Position numbers and translations under genes: made by a program | Notes under the pieces: model-generated | Seen by the model: the letters and a program-made list of their open reading frames with translations, nothing else | What the model was told of the DNA's origin: nothing | Databases searched by the model: none | Part shown: positions 25,500-34,782 of the stretch, in pieces | Layout: every line of letters begins with the position of its first letter | How positions within the stretch are numbered: position 1 is the stretch's first letter | Assembly: GCA_043806315.1 (NCBI GenBank) | Contig: JAZDHF010000280.1 | Coordinates: forward strand, 12,618-76,617 | Reading direction: 5' to 3' | Origin: SBAX01 sp043806315 | Lineage (GTDB): Bacteria > Planctomycetota > Phycisphaerae > UBA1845 | Length of the DNA stretch: 64,000 nucleotides

Positions 25500-25831
25500 T
25501 GAGCCCCCCTCACCCTGCCCTCGGACCCTCCCTCCTCGGTCGGGTCGTCCGACCCCCCAGGGGGGGAGAGGGGGACGTGGTCCGGGGATCGTTGATCCCA
25601 GGACTGAAGGTCCTGGGCTAAGTTCGAGCGTCCCAAGCCGGACTCGCGCCCCCCCCAAGGGGTGGCGCTACGGGCCCCGCGCGGGCGAGGGGGGTGCGGG
25701 GGCGGTGGTCGGGGGACCGTTGACCCCAGGAGTGAAGGTCCGGGGCTATGTCCGCGCGTCCCCCGCCGGCCTCGCCCCACCCCGCTGGGGTGGCGCTACT
25801 GGCCCCGCGCTGGCGATTGGGGTTCGGAGGA
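25500..25831. repeat. Cluster of short palindromic and GC-rich repeats
   Basis: This 350-nt gap holds two copies of a CCCAGGACTGAAGGTCCTGG palindrome (25597-25617 and 25724-25745), each followed by GGCTA, and two copies of a GGCCCCGCGCTGGCGATTGG element (about 25665-25695 and 25795-25830) related to one at 25095-25145. C-tract and G-tract segments at 25500-25570 can pair. No gene is convincing. These look like REP-like non-autonomous elements. Confidence 0.7.
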
Positions 25832-26311
25832 TCACCGTCGGACGTCGTACATGGCCATGAGGCACTTGGCGAGATCGGAGCGGCCGGGATTGCGCAAATG
25901 GGCACCGGCGATGGCGACTTGCAGGCTGTCGCGTTTGGAACCCGCGTCGGCCACCCGTACGATGGTCGTGCCGGACTTGCCCTCGTGCGGAGTCAGCCCC
26001 GCGCGGAGGGCATACCCGGCCGTGAACGCGATCAGTACGCTCGCTGCGTAGCGAAGAAGCCCGTGCGACAACCACGCCAACGTCCGCGGCGGCGACTCGC
26101 TGAGGATCAAACGGTCGCCCACGCGGCGGACGCTCACCGCTCGCGGTTCGGGGAGGGCTTGCAGGCTCCGCACGGCCCTGCTCATGGACTCGTATTCGGC
26201 ACGGCACGGCGCGCATTGCGCGAGATGGGCCTGGAAGGCCGGACGGTCGGCATCGGAAAGCTCACCGCCCAAGGCGTCGGCCAGCAGCATTTGGAAATCT
26301 TCGCACTTCAT
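25832..26311 (-). CDS. Anti-sigma factor with zinc-binding domain
   Basis: A 159-residue membrane protein. The N-terminal zinc-finger anti-sigma domain has H-x3-C-x2-C in HLAQCAPCRAEYE, and one membrane span is visible (LLRYAASVLIAFTAGYALRAGL). The C-terminal part is probably periplasmic. The start ATG overlaps the stop of the sigma factor gene (ATGA), the usual arrangement for an ECF sigma factor and its cognate anti-sigma. It should hold the sigma factor inactive at the membrane until a signal arrives. Confidence 0.85.
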   Translation of the reverse strand: MKCEDFQMLLADALGGELSDADRPAFQAHLAQCAPCRAEYESMSRAVRSLQALPEPRAVSVRRVGDRLILSESPPRTLAWLSHGLLRYAASVLIAFTAGYALRAGLTPHEGKSGTTIVRVADAGSKRDSLQVAIAGAHLRNPGRSDLAKCLMAMYDVRR

Positions 26312-26832
26312 GGTTGCACCTCGTCGGCCCATCGAGGCCGCAGTCGGTCCCGCACCGCCTGCACGGCCCGCAGGTAGTGCGTCTTGACCGTCGAAACCGC
26401 CACATTCATCTCCGCCGCAATCGCCGCGAAGGTCATCTCATCGTACACCTTGGCGACCAGCACGCTCCGCTGGATGTCGCTCAAGCGGTCCAACGCGGAA
26501 GCGAAGTCCTCTCGTAGCGTCGCACGATCCAGCATCTCAACCGCCCCTTCGTCCGCCGCCCGCAGGTCCATTGTGTCGGCGACCGGTCCCACATCCGCCT
26601 GACGCTTCCGACACATATCAATCGCCCGATTCAACGTGACCCTCCTGAGCCATCCGCGCGGCTGCGACGGTCGGCCCTGCGTGCATTGTTGGTCCCATCG
26701 AAGAAACACGTCCTGCACCACGTCGAGGGCGTCGTGATGCCGCCCCATGAATCGATAGGCCCAGCGGTACACCTGCCCGGCATACTGCTCGAACCCGCCG
26801 GACCTTGAACCTTCCACCGATGCGGTGGGCAC
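26308..26832 (-). CDS. ECF-type RNA polymerase sigma factor
   Basis: At 174 residues this has the length and two domains of an ECF sigma factor: region 2 (about residues 14-80, WAYRFMGRHHDALDVVQDVFLRW) and region 4 (about 115-165, with the helix-turn-helix MTFAAIAAEMNVAVSTVKTHYLRA). The start is GTG with AGGAG 7 nt upstream, 10 nt after the lipoprotein gene's stop, so lipoprotein, sigma factor and anti-sigma factor probably form one operon. The target promoter cannot be read from this window. Confidence 0.9.
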   Translation of the reverse strand: MPTASVEGSRSGGFEQYAGQVYRWAYRFMGRHHDALDVVQDVFLRWDQQCTQGRPSQPRGWLRRVTLNRAIDMCRKRQADVGPVADTMDLRAADEGAVEMLDRATLREDFASALDRLSDIQRSVLVAKVYDEMTFAAIAAEMNVAVSTVKTHYLRAVQAVRDRLRPRWADEVQP

Positions 26833-26842
26833 GCGCCCTCTC

Positions 26843-27886
26843 CTACTTTTCGTCCCGGTCCAGCGGCAGCCGCGAGGTCACCATCAACTCGTAGGGCCGA
26901 TCACGGAACGCCTTCCCATCGAACCCCCACCCCACCGTGCCGTCGTCCTCGGTGTCGGCGTTGTGGGCGACGATCTCACCGGGCATCGTAACATGGATTT
27001 CGAAGGACTGGCCGCCGAGCTGGTTGGTGATGTCGTAGTACTTCTTGGCCCGCTCATAGCCCGCGTCGAACCTGGCGAGATGTTCTGCATCGAACTCAGC
27101 GTCGCGGTGGAGCGATCCGAGGAACGCCTGATGGGCTTCGGCCAGAATCCGTTGCGATTCCCGCTCAAACTGCTCGTCCTGGTCTTCCTGGGGCGTGTTT
27201 TCGTGCCGCTTGGCGAGGGCGTCCCAATCGACCTTCTCCTCATAAACCTTCAACAAAGCGGCGCGGGCCAGCAGCCAATGATCAGGCTTCATCGCCGGAT
27301 TGGTGTCCTTGAGGGCGCGTTGGGCGAGCTCGATCTGCTTGTAGGCCTCGACGCCCGCGAAGGCCTTAATGATCTGTACGCGCTCCTCGTGCGTCAGCTC
27401 CTCGGGCTTCTTCTCGCCGAGCTTCTTGATGTTGTCGTCGATGTGGGCGTCCGCCCAGAACTGCATGTAGGCCCAATCCCGCGGCGCGTAGACGCGGCGG
27501 AAGTGCAGGTACACGCCGTCCTTGCGGCGTTCGCGGCTCAGCGTCGTGGGGAACTTCAGGTATAGCCCCGCGTCGGGGTCATTCGGCGCGGCATAGCTGC
27601 CGGGAAGCTCCTCGCCCGGTTTGAAGGTCCGTTCCCCCGTCAGATGGACCTCCTCCTTCTTGTTTTCGTCCGTGCGGAGATCACGGGATACCTTCCACCC
27701 GCCCTGCTCGGAGGGCATGGCGTCACCCTTGTCGAAGTCGCCCTTGTCGCCCTCGTACTCGATGGTGACCGTCACCGCCCCGTCGGGCTTGACGATGAGC
27801 GTTTCCTTGCGCTTCACGCAGCCGAGCGCGAACAGCACCGGAAGGACCACTACCGCCGAGAGAAAAATGAATCGTCGTCCGCTCAT
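26843..27886 (-). CDS. Lipoprotein of unknown function (347 aa)
   Basis: The signal peptide MSGRRFIFLSAVVVLPVLFALGC ends in a lipobox (FALGC). The mature protein has an extended charged N-terminal part (KETLIVKPDGAVTVTIEYEGDKGD), a helical middle and a C-terminal beta segment. GGAGG lies 7 nt before the chosen ATG at 27886. No family is recognised. Its position first in an operon with an ECF sigma factor suggests an envelope function tied to that signalling pair. Confidence 0.7.
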   Translation of the reverse strand: MSGRRFIFLSAVVVLPVLFALGCVKRKETLIVKPDGAVTVTIEYEGDKGDFDKGDAMPSEQGGWKVSRDLRTDENKKEEVHLTGERTFKPGEELPGSYAAPNDPDAGLYLKFPTTLSRERRKDGVYLHFRRVYAPRDWAYMQFWADAHIDDNIKKLGEKKPEELTHEERVQIIKAFAGVEAYKQIELAQRALKDTNPAMKPDHWLLARAALLKVYEEKVDWDALAKRHENTPQEDQDEQFERESQRILAEAHQAFLGSLHRDAEFDAEHLARFDAGYERAKKYYDITNQLGGQSFEIHVTMPGEIVAHNADTEDDGTVGWGFDGKAFRDRPYELMVTSRLPLDRDEK

Positions 27887-28011
27887 GTTTGTGCCTCCAT
27901 GTTCAAGAACCACCCGGTCTCTACTACCCTAGACGTGCCCCGGGCGATTTTGGACGACACGATTCGACCAACGATCTTGCATATGCACCCGGTGTTACCG
28001 AGAATCCTAGC

Positions 28012-28686
28012 ATGACGGCTGGGGCGTCGCCCCCGGCGGAGACCCAAGCTGGAACCAACATGGGCAAGGCAGTTTCCACGAAGCGGGCGGAACGGATCGA
28101 GGTACGGCCTCTGGACCCCCACGATTGGCCCGTCATCGAAGATCTCTTCGGCGAAAACGGAGCCTGCGGGGGTTGTTGGTGCATGTCCTGGCGGGTCCCG
28201 CACGGCGGGAAGCTCTGGGAACAGAGTAAGGGCGAAAAGAACCGTCGGGCCTTCAAACGACTGGTGCAGGCCGGGGAGGTCCACGGCTGTCTCGCCTTCG
28301 TCGGTTCGGAGCCGGTGGGATGGTGCTGCATTGGACCACGCAGCGGTTTCCCGCGACTCGCGACGATCAAAGCTCTGCAACTCCCGTGGGATGAGGGCAC
28401 GTGGTCGGTGACCTGCTTCTTCATCCGTTCGCGCTGGCGGAATCGTGGAGTCGCGTCGGCCTTGCTGCGCGCCGCAGTCAAGCTCGCTCGCGACCAGGGG
28501 GCGAGGGAATTAGAGGGCTACCCCGTCCGACCCTACGGCGATGGCCGCATTCCGGCCGCCTTCGCTTGGACCGGCGTTCCGCGCCTCTTCCAAGAACAAA
28601 AGTTCGTCGCCCTTACCCCGCCCGGCCACCCCCGCGACATCTACCGCAAGACATTCCGCCAAGCGCGCGAGGCGCCGCCGAAATGA
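28012..28686 (+). CDS. GNAT-family acetyltransferase
   Basis: A 224-residue protein with the GNAT acetyl-CoA-binding motif A, VTCFFIRSRWRNRGVASALL (R-x-x-G-x-A), preceded by VGWCCIGPRSGFPRL. Cys-rich CGGCWCMSW near the N-terminus is typical of one GNAT subgroup. The start could be 28012 or the ATG at 28060 (MGKAVSTKR); neither has a strong ribosome site. The substrate is unknown. It is divergent from the lipoprotein gene. Confidence 0.75.
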   Translation: MTAGASPPAETQAGTNMGKAVSTKRAERIEVRPLDPHDWPVIEDLFGENGACGGCWCMSWRVPHGGKLWEQSKGEKNRRAFKRLVQAGEVHGCLAFVGSEPVGWCCIGPRSGFPRLATIKALQLPWDEGTWSVTCFFIRSRWRNRGVASALLRAAVKLARDQGARELEGYPVRPYGDGRIPAAFAWTGVPRLFQEQKFVALTPPGHPRDIYRKTFRQAREAPPK

Positions 28687-28690
28687 GGAT

Positions 28691-30229
28691 TCACCGCGCC
28701 GAGGCTTGCACGGGTACGCGCTCAGCCACGTAAACGGTGCTTTGCGTGAGTTCGCGCCAGAGACGCGGCGGGGCGTAGGCCTCGAACCCCTCGACGCCGT
28801 TGTGCCAAAGTTGCTCCAGCGGGCGATTCCCATCCGCAACGATGTATACCCGTTCCGTGGATGGCGACGTCGGGAGGGACAATGACCGGATCCCCTTCTG
28901 GACCATGTAGTATTGCGTGGCCGGTGTGTAGCGACTCACCAGGGCGCATCGGTCGCTGCCGCGTGCTTTGCATTCCTCAAGGGCCTGTTCGACTTCGACC
29001 AATCCGTTAGGCTCCGCGCACAAGTATGGTCGCCGGACGACGGTGAGCAACGGGAGCGAGACGATGCCGACAACGACCATCGTCGCGAACGGGACTTTGG
29101 CACCCCGACGCTCACCGGACAACGCAAGCATCGAACCCAACCTTGACACGCCTGCGACGGCGCAGACCAGAACAAGAGGCAGGAGCATGACCCACGCGCG
29201 GGCGGGGAGCGGCGCGCGCATCAGACCCGCCATTGCCGTGGCGACCAGAACGACAACCACGGGCACGAATCCTCGTTCGGATGATTGGCGCAACGAATGA
29301 ATGACGAACGCGGCACAACCCCCGATAAAGATCGCCGACCAGACGGGGGTAGCGTCGCGGGTCCACAGCTCCCACGTTGAGCCGAGCATTCCTCCGAACG
29401 TGGGGATCTGCGCTCCGAGAATATCGTAGGCCATTTGCCCGGTCCCGACGAGCTTTCCCACGCCCACCGTGATGAAAATCGGAAAATACAGACCCGTGGT
29501 CAGCAACCCGCAAACGCCAAGCCCGATCGTCAGGCCGCGAATCGTCTCTTTCCGTTGCGCTCCCTGACCGGCCACGACCCAAGCGGCTAACAGCATCGCC
29601 GCCGTCAGCCCGGCGACCGGATAGACCATCAGGGGCACGGTGAAGGCACCGAGTGCGCCGACGACGCCCCAGGCCATCCAGAGTCCTCGCCGCCGCGGTG
29701 TGGCGATCAAATGCAGCGTCAGCCCGGCCGCAAGGACGGTGAACAGCGTCAGCCACGAGTAGCCGCGGGCGTTGGTGGAGTACTCGATCAACGCGGACGA
29801 TCCACAGACGGCCAGCGCCGAAAGCAGGGCGACCGCGCGACTGCGGGTCAGCCGCCATCCAAGCCACGCCGTGGCCGGGATCAGCAGCACTCCGGCCACG
29901 AACGCCGGCAGCCGAAGCGCCGCCGGGCTCGTCCCGACGACGCGGCTCACGGCCCAGACCATCAGCGTGTGCAGCACATGGTTGTTGGGCACGTAGTGCG
30001 TGACGATGAACGCCGGCGAGTGCGAACTGAAGTTCAGGTAGTTGTAGGCCTCGTCGTAGCGCATCGGCTGATCGAGGAATCGCCAGCGCACCGCCGCGCC
30101 CAGCAGCGTCAGACCGGTCACCCCCGCGATCATCCATCGCGTCGATCGGTCCTGTGGAGTGGGTTGTGTGAGCATGAAGCGCATCGGAGACGGTGTCGGG
30201 GAGGCGCCCGACGCTTGAGACGCCGACAT
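28691..30229 (-). CDS. Polytopic membrane glycosyltransferase (PMT/ArnT type, GT39-like)
   Basis: About 512 residues with some ten hydrophobic spans. The first periplasmic loop has the acidic motif MRYDEAYNYL, matching the DE pair that coordinates the lipid-phosphate sugar in PMT/ArnT enzymes. The C-terminal domain is soluble and short. It likely transfers a sugar from a polyprenyl-phosphate donor at the outer face of the cytoplasmic membrane. The first in-frame Met is at 30289; I prefer the ATG at 30229. The gene is divergent from the CgeB-like glycosyltransferase. Confidence 0.75.
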   Translation of the reverse strand: MSASQASGASPTPSPMRFMLTQPTPQDRSTRWMIAGVTGLTLLGAAVRWRFLDQPMRYDEAYNYLNFSSHSPAFIVTHYVPNNHVLHTLMVWAVSRVVGTSPAALRLPAFVAGVLLIPATAWLGWRLTRSRAVALLSALAVCGSSALIEYSTNARGYSWLTLFTVLAAGLTLHLIATPRRRGLWMAWGVVGALGAFTVPLMVYPVAGLTAAMLLAAWVVAGQGAQRKETIRGLTIGLGVCGLLTTGLYFPIFITVGVGKLVGTGQMAYDILGAQIPTFGGMLGSTWELWTRDATPVWSAIFIGGCAAFVIHSLRQSSERGFVPVVVVLVATAMAGLMRAPLPARAWVMLLPLVLVCAVAGVSRLGSMLALSGERRGAKVPFATMVVVGIVSLPLLTVVRRPYLCAEPNGLVEVEQALEECKARGSDRCALVSRYTPATQYYMVQKGIRSLSLPTSPSTERVYIVADGNRPLEQLWHNGVEGFEAYAPPRLWRELTQSTVYVAERVPVQASAR

Positions 30230-30438
30230 TATCTTGTTTTTCGGACATCCCGGCGTCGCCCTGAAGCGAGTCGGGCGACTTACGAGCAAGAAATGCGCGG
30301 ACGATCACCGATATGAAGCTAGCGCGTGCGCATCCGCGCCCTGAGCCGCGGGCGGAACAGGCTCCCGGCGCGCCGGGAGCCCGCCTGGAATTCGATTTTC
30401 AGTCAACGCAGTCGAGGCCGACCCGCAACGCACCGACC

Positions 30439-32835
30439 ATGACCACCGCAACCATCAGCGTCGACGCCCACCGCAAACGGATGGTGCAATTCCTCCGCGA
30501 GGGTCGCGGTTATCAGTTCCTGAACATCGCCGACCCGTACCTGGTCCATTGTCCCGACGACCACTACATCCGCCTCATGGCCGTGCGTGAGTACCTCGCC
30601 TTGAATCTCATCGAACCCGCGCGGAGCCTGTTGGACGTGGAGCCGGCGGTGGTCGAATTACCCGCGGAACTGGCCGAGCTTCGTGAATCGCTTCGATCGC
30701 TGCCCGGCGCTGCGATTCCTTGGTCGTCCTTCACCGCTCAGTTCGAGGCCAACCTGACGGCCCTATCCGATCGCGGCGTGGACGTCACAGCGATCCGTGA
30801 GGCCTGGCGCCGAGAGCAGCCCCGGTACGAACTCTTTCGCGACCGCAACAGTGTGTACCAGGTTCGCCGTCATGACGGCAGCGGTTCGTGGCGGTGGTTC
30901 CCTTTCTTGGGAGACCACCGTGTAGTGGATTTCGCCAGAGCCATGCCGGAGGGAATCGGGGCCAACATGCCCGGCCCGTATCTGTTCGAGGGACTGGGGA
31001 TGGGTTGGTTCTTCGAGCGCGTCTACCACGCGACGCGCAACACCTTCCTCGGCTATAGCTGCGCCCTGTTCGCCGTTGAGCCGCGACCGGCGTCGCCGGC
31101 CATCGTGCTTCACTTGCGGGACTGGCGCGAAATCCTCGCGGACGCCCGGGTCTTCGTGTTCGTCGGTCCATCGTGCACGGATCAGCTCGCCCGCGCTTGG
31201 GAGGAGGATGACGACCTCCCCTTCCCCCATCAGGCGTTTACCTGCGGCGCCTTCCCGACGGACTACTCGCCAGGGGTCGTCGAAGTGGTTCATCGCGCGG
31301 CGGGAACGCGTGAACACGCGGTCCGTGAATCTCTTCGCGACCTGGAGCATCGCTATGCGGCGCGCACGCTTCCCCTTTGGGCGAAACGCTTCGACGAGGC
31401 TTTGAATCGACGCGGCGAACCGCTGCGAATCCTGGCCGCGGTGAGCACGCACACCACGTTCCTCCAACACTCCATGCGCGACGCCCGCCGGGCCCTGGAA
31501 TCCCTCGGACATCGCTGCCTCGTACTGACCGAAAAGACGCCGTTCGCCGTCACCGGGCCGTTGACCTATCACAACGCCATCCGCGAGTTCGATCCCGATC
31601 TGTTCTTCATCCTCGATCACCTCCGCCCGGAGTTCGAGACGATTCTCCCACGAAATCTGCCCATCCTGACCTGGGACCAGGACCAATTGCCGCACGTCTT
31701 CACCAAGTCCAACCTCGAGCGGATCGCCAAGCACGACTTTGTGGCCGGTTGCTCGAAGTCCCGCTGCGTCACCTTGGGTTGCGATCCGCGGCAGTTCCTC
31801 CACGCCCGCGTCCCGACCTGCCCGGAACAGTTCGGCGGCGACCCGTTAACCGATGACGAGCTATCCCGATACACGTGCGACGTCTCCTACGTCAGTCATG
31901 CGTCGCAGACTCCGCGGGCTTTCCACGAGCAAGAGCGACAGGGCTATGCGCATCCGACGCTTGCCCAACTGCTGGACGAAATGTACGAGCAGATGCCCGC
32001 GATGTTGGCCCGGTATCGCACGGCGGACATCGGAGTGATGACCACGGTTCTGGCCGAGGGTTGTCGCCGCTGCGGAATCGCCCGGCTTGATCCAGACCTT
32101 GAGGCCCGACTGCAAGGCTGGTACCTCTGGCGGCTCGGCGATCGGTTGTTCCGCCACGAGGCGCTAGGATGGGTCGCCGAATGGTCGCGCCGCACAGGGC
32201 GGTCGTTCCGCATCTACGGAAACGGCTGGGACAAGCACCCGACGCTCGCCGAATTCGCCGCCGGCCCCGCCGACAACGGGCGTGAGCTGTTGTGCGTCTA
32301 TCGCGCCTCGCGGATCAACCTGCAACTCATGCCCGCGGGGTTCATCCACCAGCGCTCGCTGGACGGAATGGCCGCCGGCGGGTTCTTCCTCACTCGACTA
32401 TGTCCCCACGATCTTCGCGGCACGACGCTCCGCCGCCTCGAAGCCCGCATTCAAGAATTGCGCGTCGCGAGCACGGACGAACTGCTCGGATGTTCAGACG
32501 CGGAGCTGCAAACGCTCCTGCGCGGCTATCTCGGGGATTCGATCTGTACGGTGGATCATCATAAGTACGACCTTCTCGGCCAGGTCCGCATGAACGCCGA
32601 GCTTCTTTACCCCGACGAGGTCTTTCCCGACTTCCGCGAGATCGCCTTCGATTCCGCGGAGGAGTTCGCCGCCGCCGCGGAACGATTTCTGGCCGACGAG
32701 CCGTGCCGCAGCGCAATTGCCGACCGGATGCACAACGTAGTCGTCGAACGGTTCAGCTATCGCTCGACGATGGACCACTTCCTCCGCTCCATGGCCGCCT
32801 ATCTCGCCCAGATCGGCGCCGAGGCATCGTCCTGA
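30439..32835 (+). CDS. CgeB/DUF3880-like glycosyltransferase (798 aa)
   Basis: Cytoplasmic protein with no membrane span. The middle region has FDPDLFFILDHLRPEFETILP and ILTWDQDQLPHVF, and the C-terminal region has RIYGNGWDKHP, ASRINLQLMPAGFIHQRSLDGMAAGGFFLT and RFSYRSTMDHFL. This is the layout of CgeB/YkvP-like GT-B glycosyltransferases, whose nucleotide-sugar site includes the H/E-x7-E-like region near the end. The N-terminal 300 residues are unassigned. The start at 30439 (MTTATISV) skips an upstream stretch that contains an inverted GC-rich repeat. It is probably an operon with the next gene. Confidence 0.7.
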   Translation: MTTATISVDAHRKRMVQFLREGRGYQFLNIADPYLVHCPDDHYIRLMAVREYLALNLIEPARSLLDVEPAVVELPAELAELRESLRSLPGAAIPWSSFTAQFEANLTALSDRGVDVTAIREAWRREQPRYELFRDRNSVYQVRRHDGSGSWRWFPFLGDHRVVDFARAMPEGIGANMPGPYLFEGLGMGWFFERVYHATRNTFLGYSCALFAVEPRPASPAIVLHLRDWREILADARVFVFVGPSCTDQLARAWEEDDDLPFPHQAFTCGAFPTDYSPGVVEVVHRAAGTREHAVRESLRDLEHRYAARTLPLWAKRFDEALNRRGEPLRILAAVSTHTTFLQHSMRDARRALESLGHRCLVLTEKTPFAVTGPLTYHNAIREFDPDLFFILDHLRPEFETILPRNLPILTWDQDQLPHVFTKSNLERIAKHDFVAGCSKSRCVTLGCDPRQFLHARVPTCPEQFGGDPLTDDELSRYTCDVSYVSHASQTPRAFHEQERQGYAHPTLAQLLDEMYEQMPAMLARYRTADIGVMTTVLAEGCRRCGIARLDPDLEARLQGWYLWRLGDRLFRHEALGWVAEWSRRTGRSFRIYGNGWDKHPTLAEFAAGPADNGRELLCVYRASRINLQLMPAGFIHQRSLDGMAAGGFFLTRLCPHDLRGTTLRRLEARIQELRVASTDELLGCSDAELQTLLRGYLGDSICTVDHHKYDLLGQVRMNAELLYPDEVFPDFREIAFDSAEEFAAAAERFLADEPCRSAIADRMHNVVVERFSYRSTMDHFLRSMAAYLAQIGAEASS

Positions 32836-32941
32836 CAAAAGCGACGCCTCGCACCCGCCGATAACCGTGTGGCGGTGCGCGAACGCGCAAGAGTTGCGCG
32901 AGTCGCTCCGTTCCTCTTCGGACCGGTGGAACCAGCGTGCG

Positions 32942-34441
32942 ATGAGCGATCTGCCCCTGCAGTTTGACGCCCCGGCGTGGCCTGCTTCCGTTGCTTCGGG
33001 CGACGCCGGTGCGGCGGATGCCACCCGCTGGCAGGAGTCGCTTCGACGCTTCTATGGTCGGGTGCGGCACGGCGTCCGCGACCGGTGGCTCGACTACTAT
33101 TACGTTCGGATCAAGCAGCGCCTCGCGGACATCATCCCGCCCGATAGCCGCGTGCTGGACGTCGGCTGCGGCACGGGCGACTTGCTGTCCTCGCTACGCC
33201 CCGCAGTCGGCGTGGGCGTCGATCTCAATGAGGCCATGGTCGAGGAGGCCCGGCGCTGCCACCCCCATCTACGCTTCCTGCCTATGCGCGGCGAGGACGT
33301 CCAGCAACTCAACGAACAGTTCGACTACGTCGTGCTTTGCCAAACCCTGGGCGAGATTTACGACTTGCTGGCTCTGTTCCGCGCGCTCCAATCGGTCTGT
33401 CATGCGCGGACTCGTCTGGTCGTCGTCCACTACAGTCGCGTGTGGCAGCCCGCCCTGCGATTGATGGAATGGCTCCATCTCAAGAGCCCGTCACCCGAGC
33501 AGAACTGGGTTCCGTCCGACGAAATCATCCATTTGCTGAGGCTTTCGGGCTTTGAAACAATACGCCTGTTCGGCATGACCATCGCCCCGCTTTACCTTCC
33601 CTGGATATCCGGGTTGCTGAACCGTTTTGTGGCGAACCTGCCGGGCGTGCATCACTTCGGGCTCAACAGCGTGATCGTCGCAAGGTCCGTCGCTCCAACG
33701 ACCATCGAGGCCGCTCGACCGCGCAGCGTCTCCATCGTGGTTCCGGCGCGCAACGAAGCCGGTCACATCGCGCCGCTTCTGGCAAGGATTCCCCTCCTCG
33801 CACCGCGACAGGAGATTATCTTCGTCGAGGGCGGCAGCACGGATGCGACGTGGTGGGCGATCCAGAGAGCGGCACGCGAATACCACGGTCCTTTCACTAT
33901 CAAGACTTTCCAGCAGAATGGCAAGGGAAAGGGCGACGCGGTTCGTCAAGGCTTCGAGGCCGCCACCGGAGATGTATTGATGATCCTCGACGCGGACATC
34001 AGTGTTCCGCCGGAGGAGTTACCTACGTTCTATGATGCCCTCGTTCGCGGCCAGGGTGAATTCATCAACGGTTCGCGGATGGTCTATCTCATGGACCGTA
34101 AGGCGATGCGTTTCCTGAACTTGCTCGCCAACAAAACCTTCGGATGGGCCTTCACCTATCTCCTTTCCCAGAGGTTCCGGGATACATTGTGCGGGACGAA
34201 GGTTTTGACCAAAGCGAACTATGAGCGCATCGCGGCGAACCGCGCGCACTTCGGCGACTTTGATCCGTTTGGAGACTTCGACCTCCTCTTCGGTGCGTCC
34301 CGGGCGAACCTCAAAATCCTCGATATGCCTGTTCACTACAAAGCCCGCACCTATGGTGAGACCAATATCTCCCGCTTTCGTCACGGGTGGATGCTTCTTC
34401 GGATGTGCTACGTCGCCGCCCGCAAGTTGAAGTTCGTGTGA
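32942..34441 (+). CDS. Methyltransferase - family 2 glycosyltransferase fusion
   Basis: At 499 residues, two domains are clear. Residues of about 25-245 form a class I SAM methyltransferase with motif I VLDVGCGTGD and motif II-like VGVDLNEAM. Residues of about 262-499 form a GT2 (GT-A) glycosyltransferase starting SIVVPARNEAGHIAPLL, with DxD-type LDADISVPPEELP and CGTKVLTKANY, like dolichol-phosphate mannosyltransferase or DPG synthase relatives. The C-terminus FRHGWMLLRMCYVAARKLKF is typical of such GT2 enzymes. The fusion suggests it makes or decorates a polyprenyl-linked sugar for cell-surface glycans, consistent with the PMT-type transferase nearby. Confidence 0.85.
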   Translation: MSDLPLQFDAPAWPASVASGDAGAADATRWQESLRRFYGRVRHGVRDRWLDYYYVRIKQRLADIIPPDSRVLDVGCGTGDLLSSLRPAVGVGVDLNEAMVEEARRCHPHLRFLPMRGEDVQQLNEQFDYVVLCQTLGEIYDLLALFRALQSVCHARTRLVVVHYSRVWQPALRLMEWLHLKSPSPEQNWVPSDEIIHLLRLSGFETIRLFGMTIAPLYLPWISGLLNRFVANLPGVHHFGLNSVIVARSVAPTTIEAARPRSVSIVVPARNEAGHIAPLLARIPLLAPRQEIIFVEGGSTDATWWAIQRAAREYHGPFTIKTFQQNGKGKGDAVRQGFEAATGDVLMILDADISVPPEELPTFYDALVRGQGEFINGSRMVYLMDRKAMRFLNLLANKTFGWAFTYLLSQRFRDTLCGTKVLTKANYERIAANRAHFGDFDPFGDFDLLFGASRANLKILDMPVHYKARTYGETNISRFRHGWMLLRMCYVAARKLKFV

Positions 34442-34782
34442 CGCAGACCGTCGTCTAGGCGCCGCTTCATTCCGTGGCTCTACACGGCGGGCGAAAGGTC
34501 GGTTGCTCTCTTGACGGGGCGAAGTAATCCCGCGCCAAGACCTCCGACTCCTGCACGGATCGACACTGGCGGAGCGCCATCGCGAAACCGGCTGCGCCGC
34601 CGGTTTCGTCCCCCCGCGATGACAGGTAGCGACCGCAAAAGACCGCGGGGGCGAACCGCGGGCTATCGTGTATATCGGACGCTCCATTTGCCGGAATCAG
34701 TTGTCGAAGCCTCGAAAACGGGCATCTTCGCAGTGGAGTCGATTATCAGACCTTCTGGATTTTCCGATACCCCAATGAAGCG
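34442..34782. other. Intergenic stretch with terminator-like hairpin
   Basis: A 340-nt gap without a gene. CGAAACCGG (34583-34591) pairs perfectly with CCGGTTTCG (34600-34608) around an 8-nt loop. It has no T tract but may end the glycosyltransferase transcript. The 170 nt before the next start contain nothing recognisable. Confidence 0.4.
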
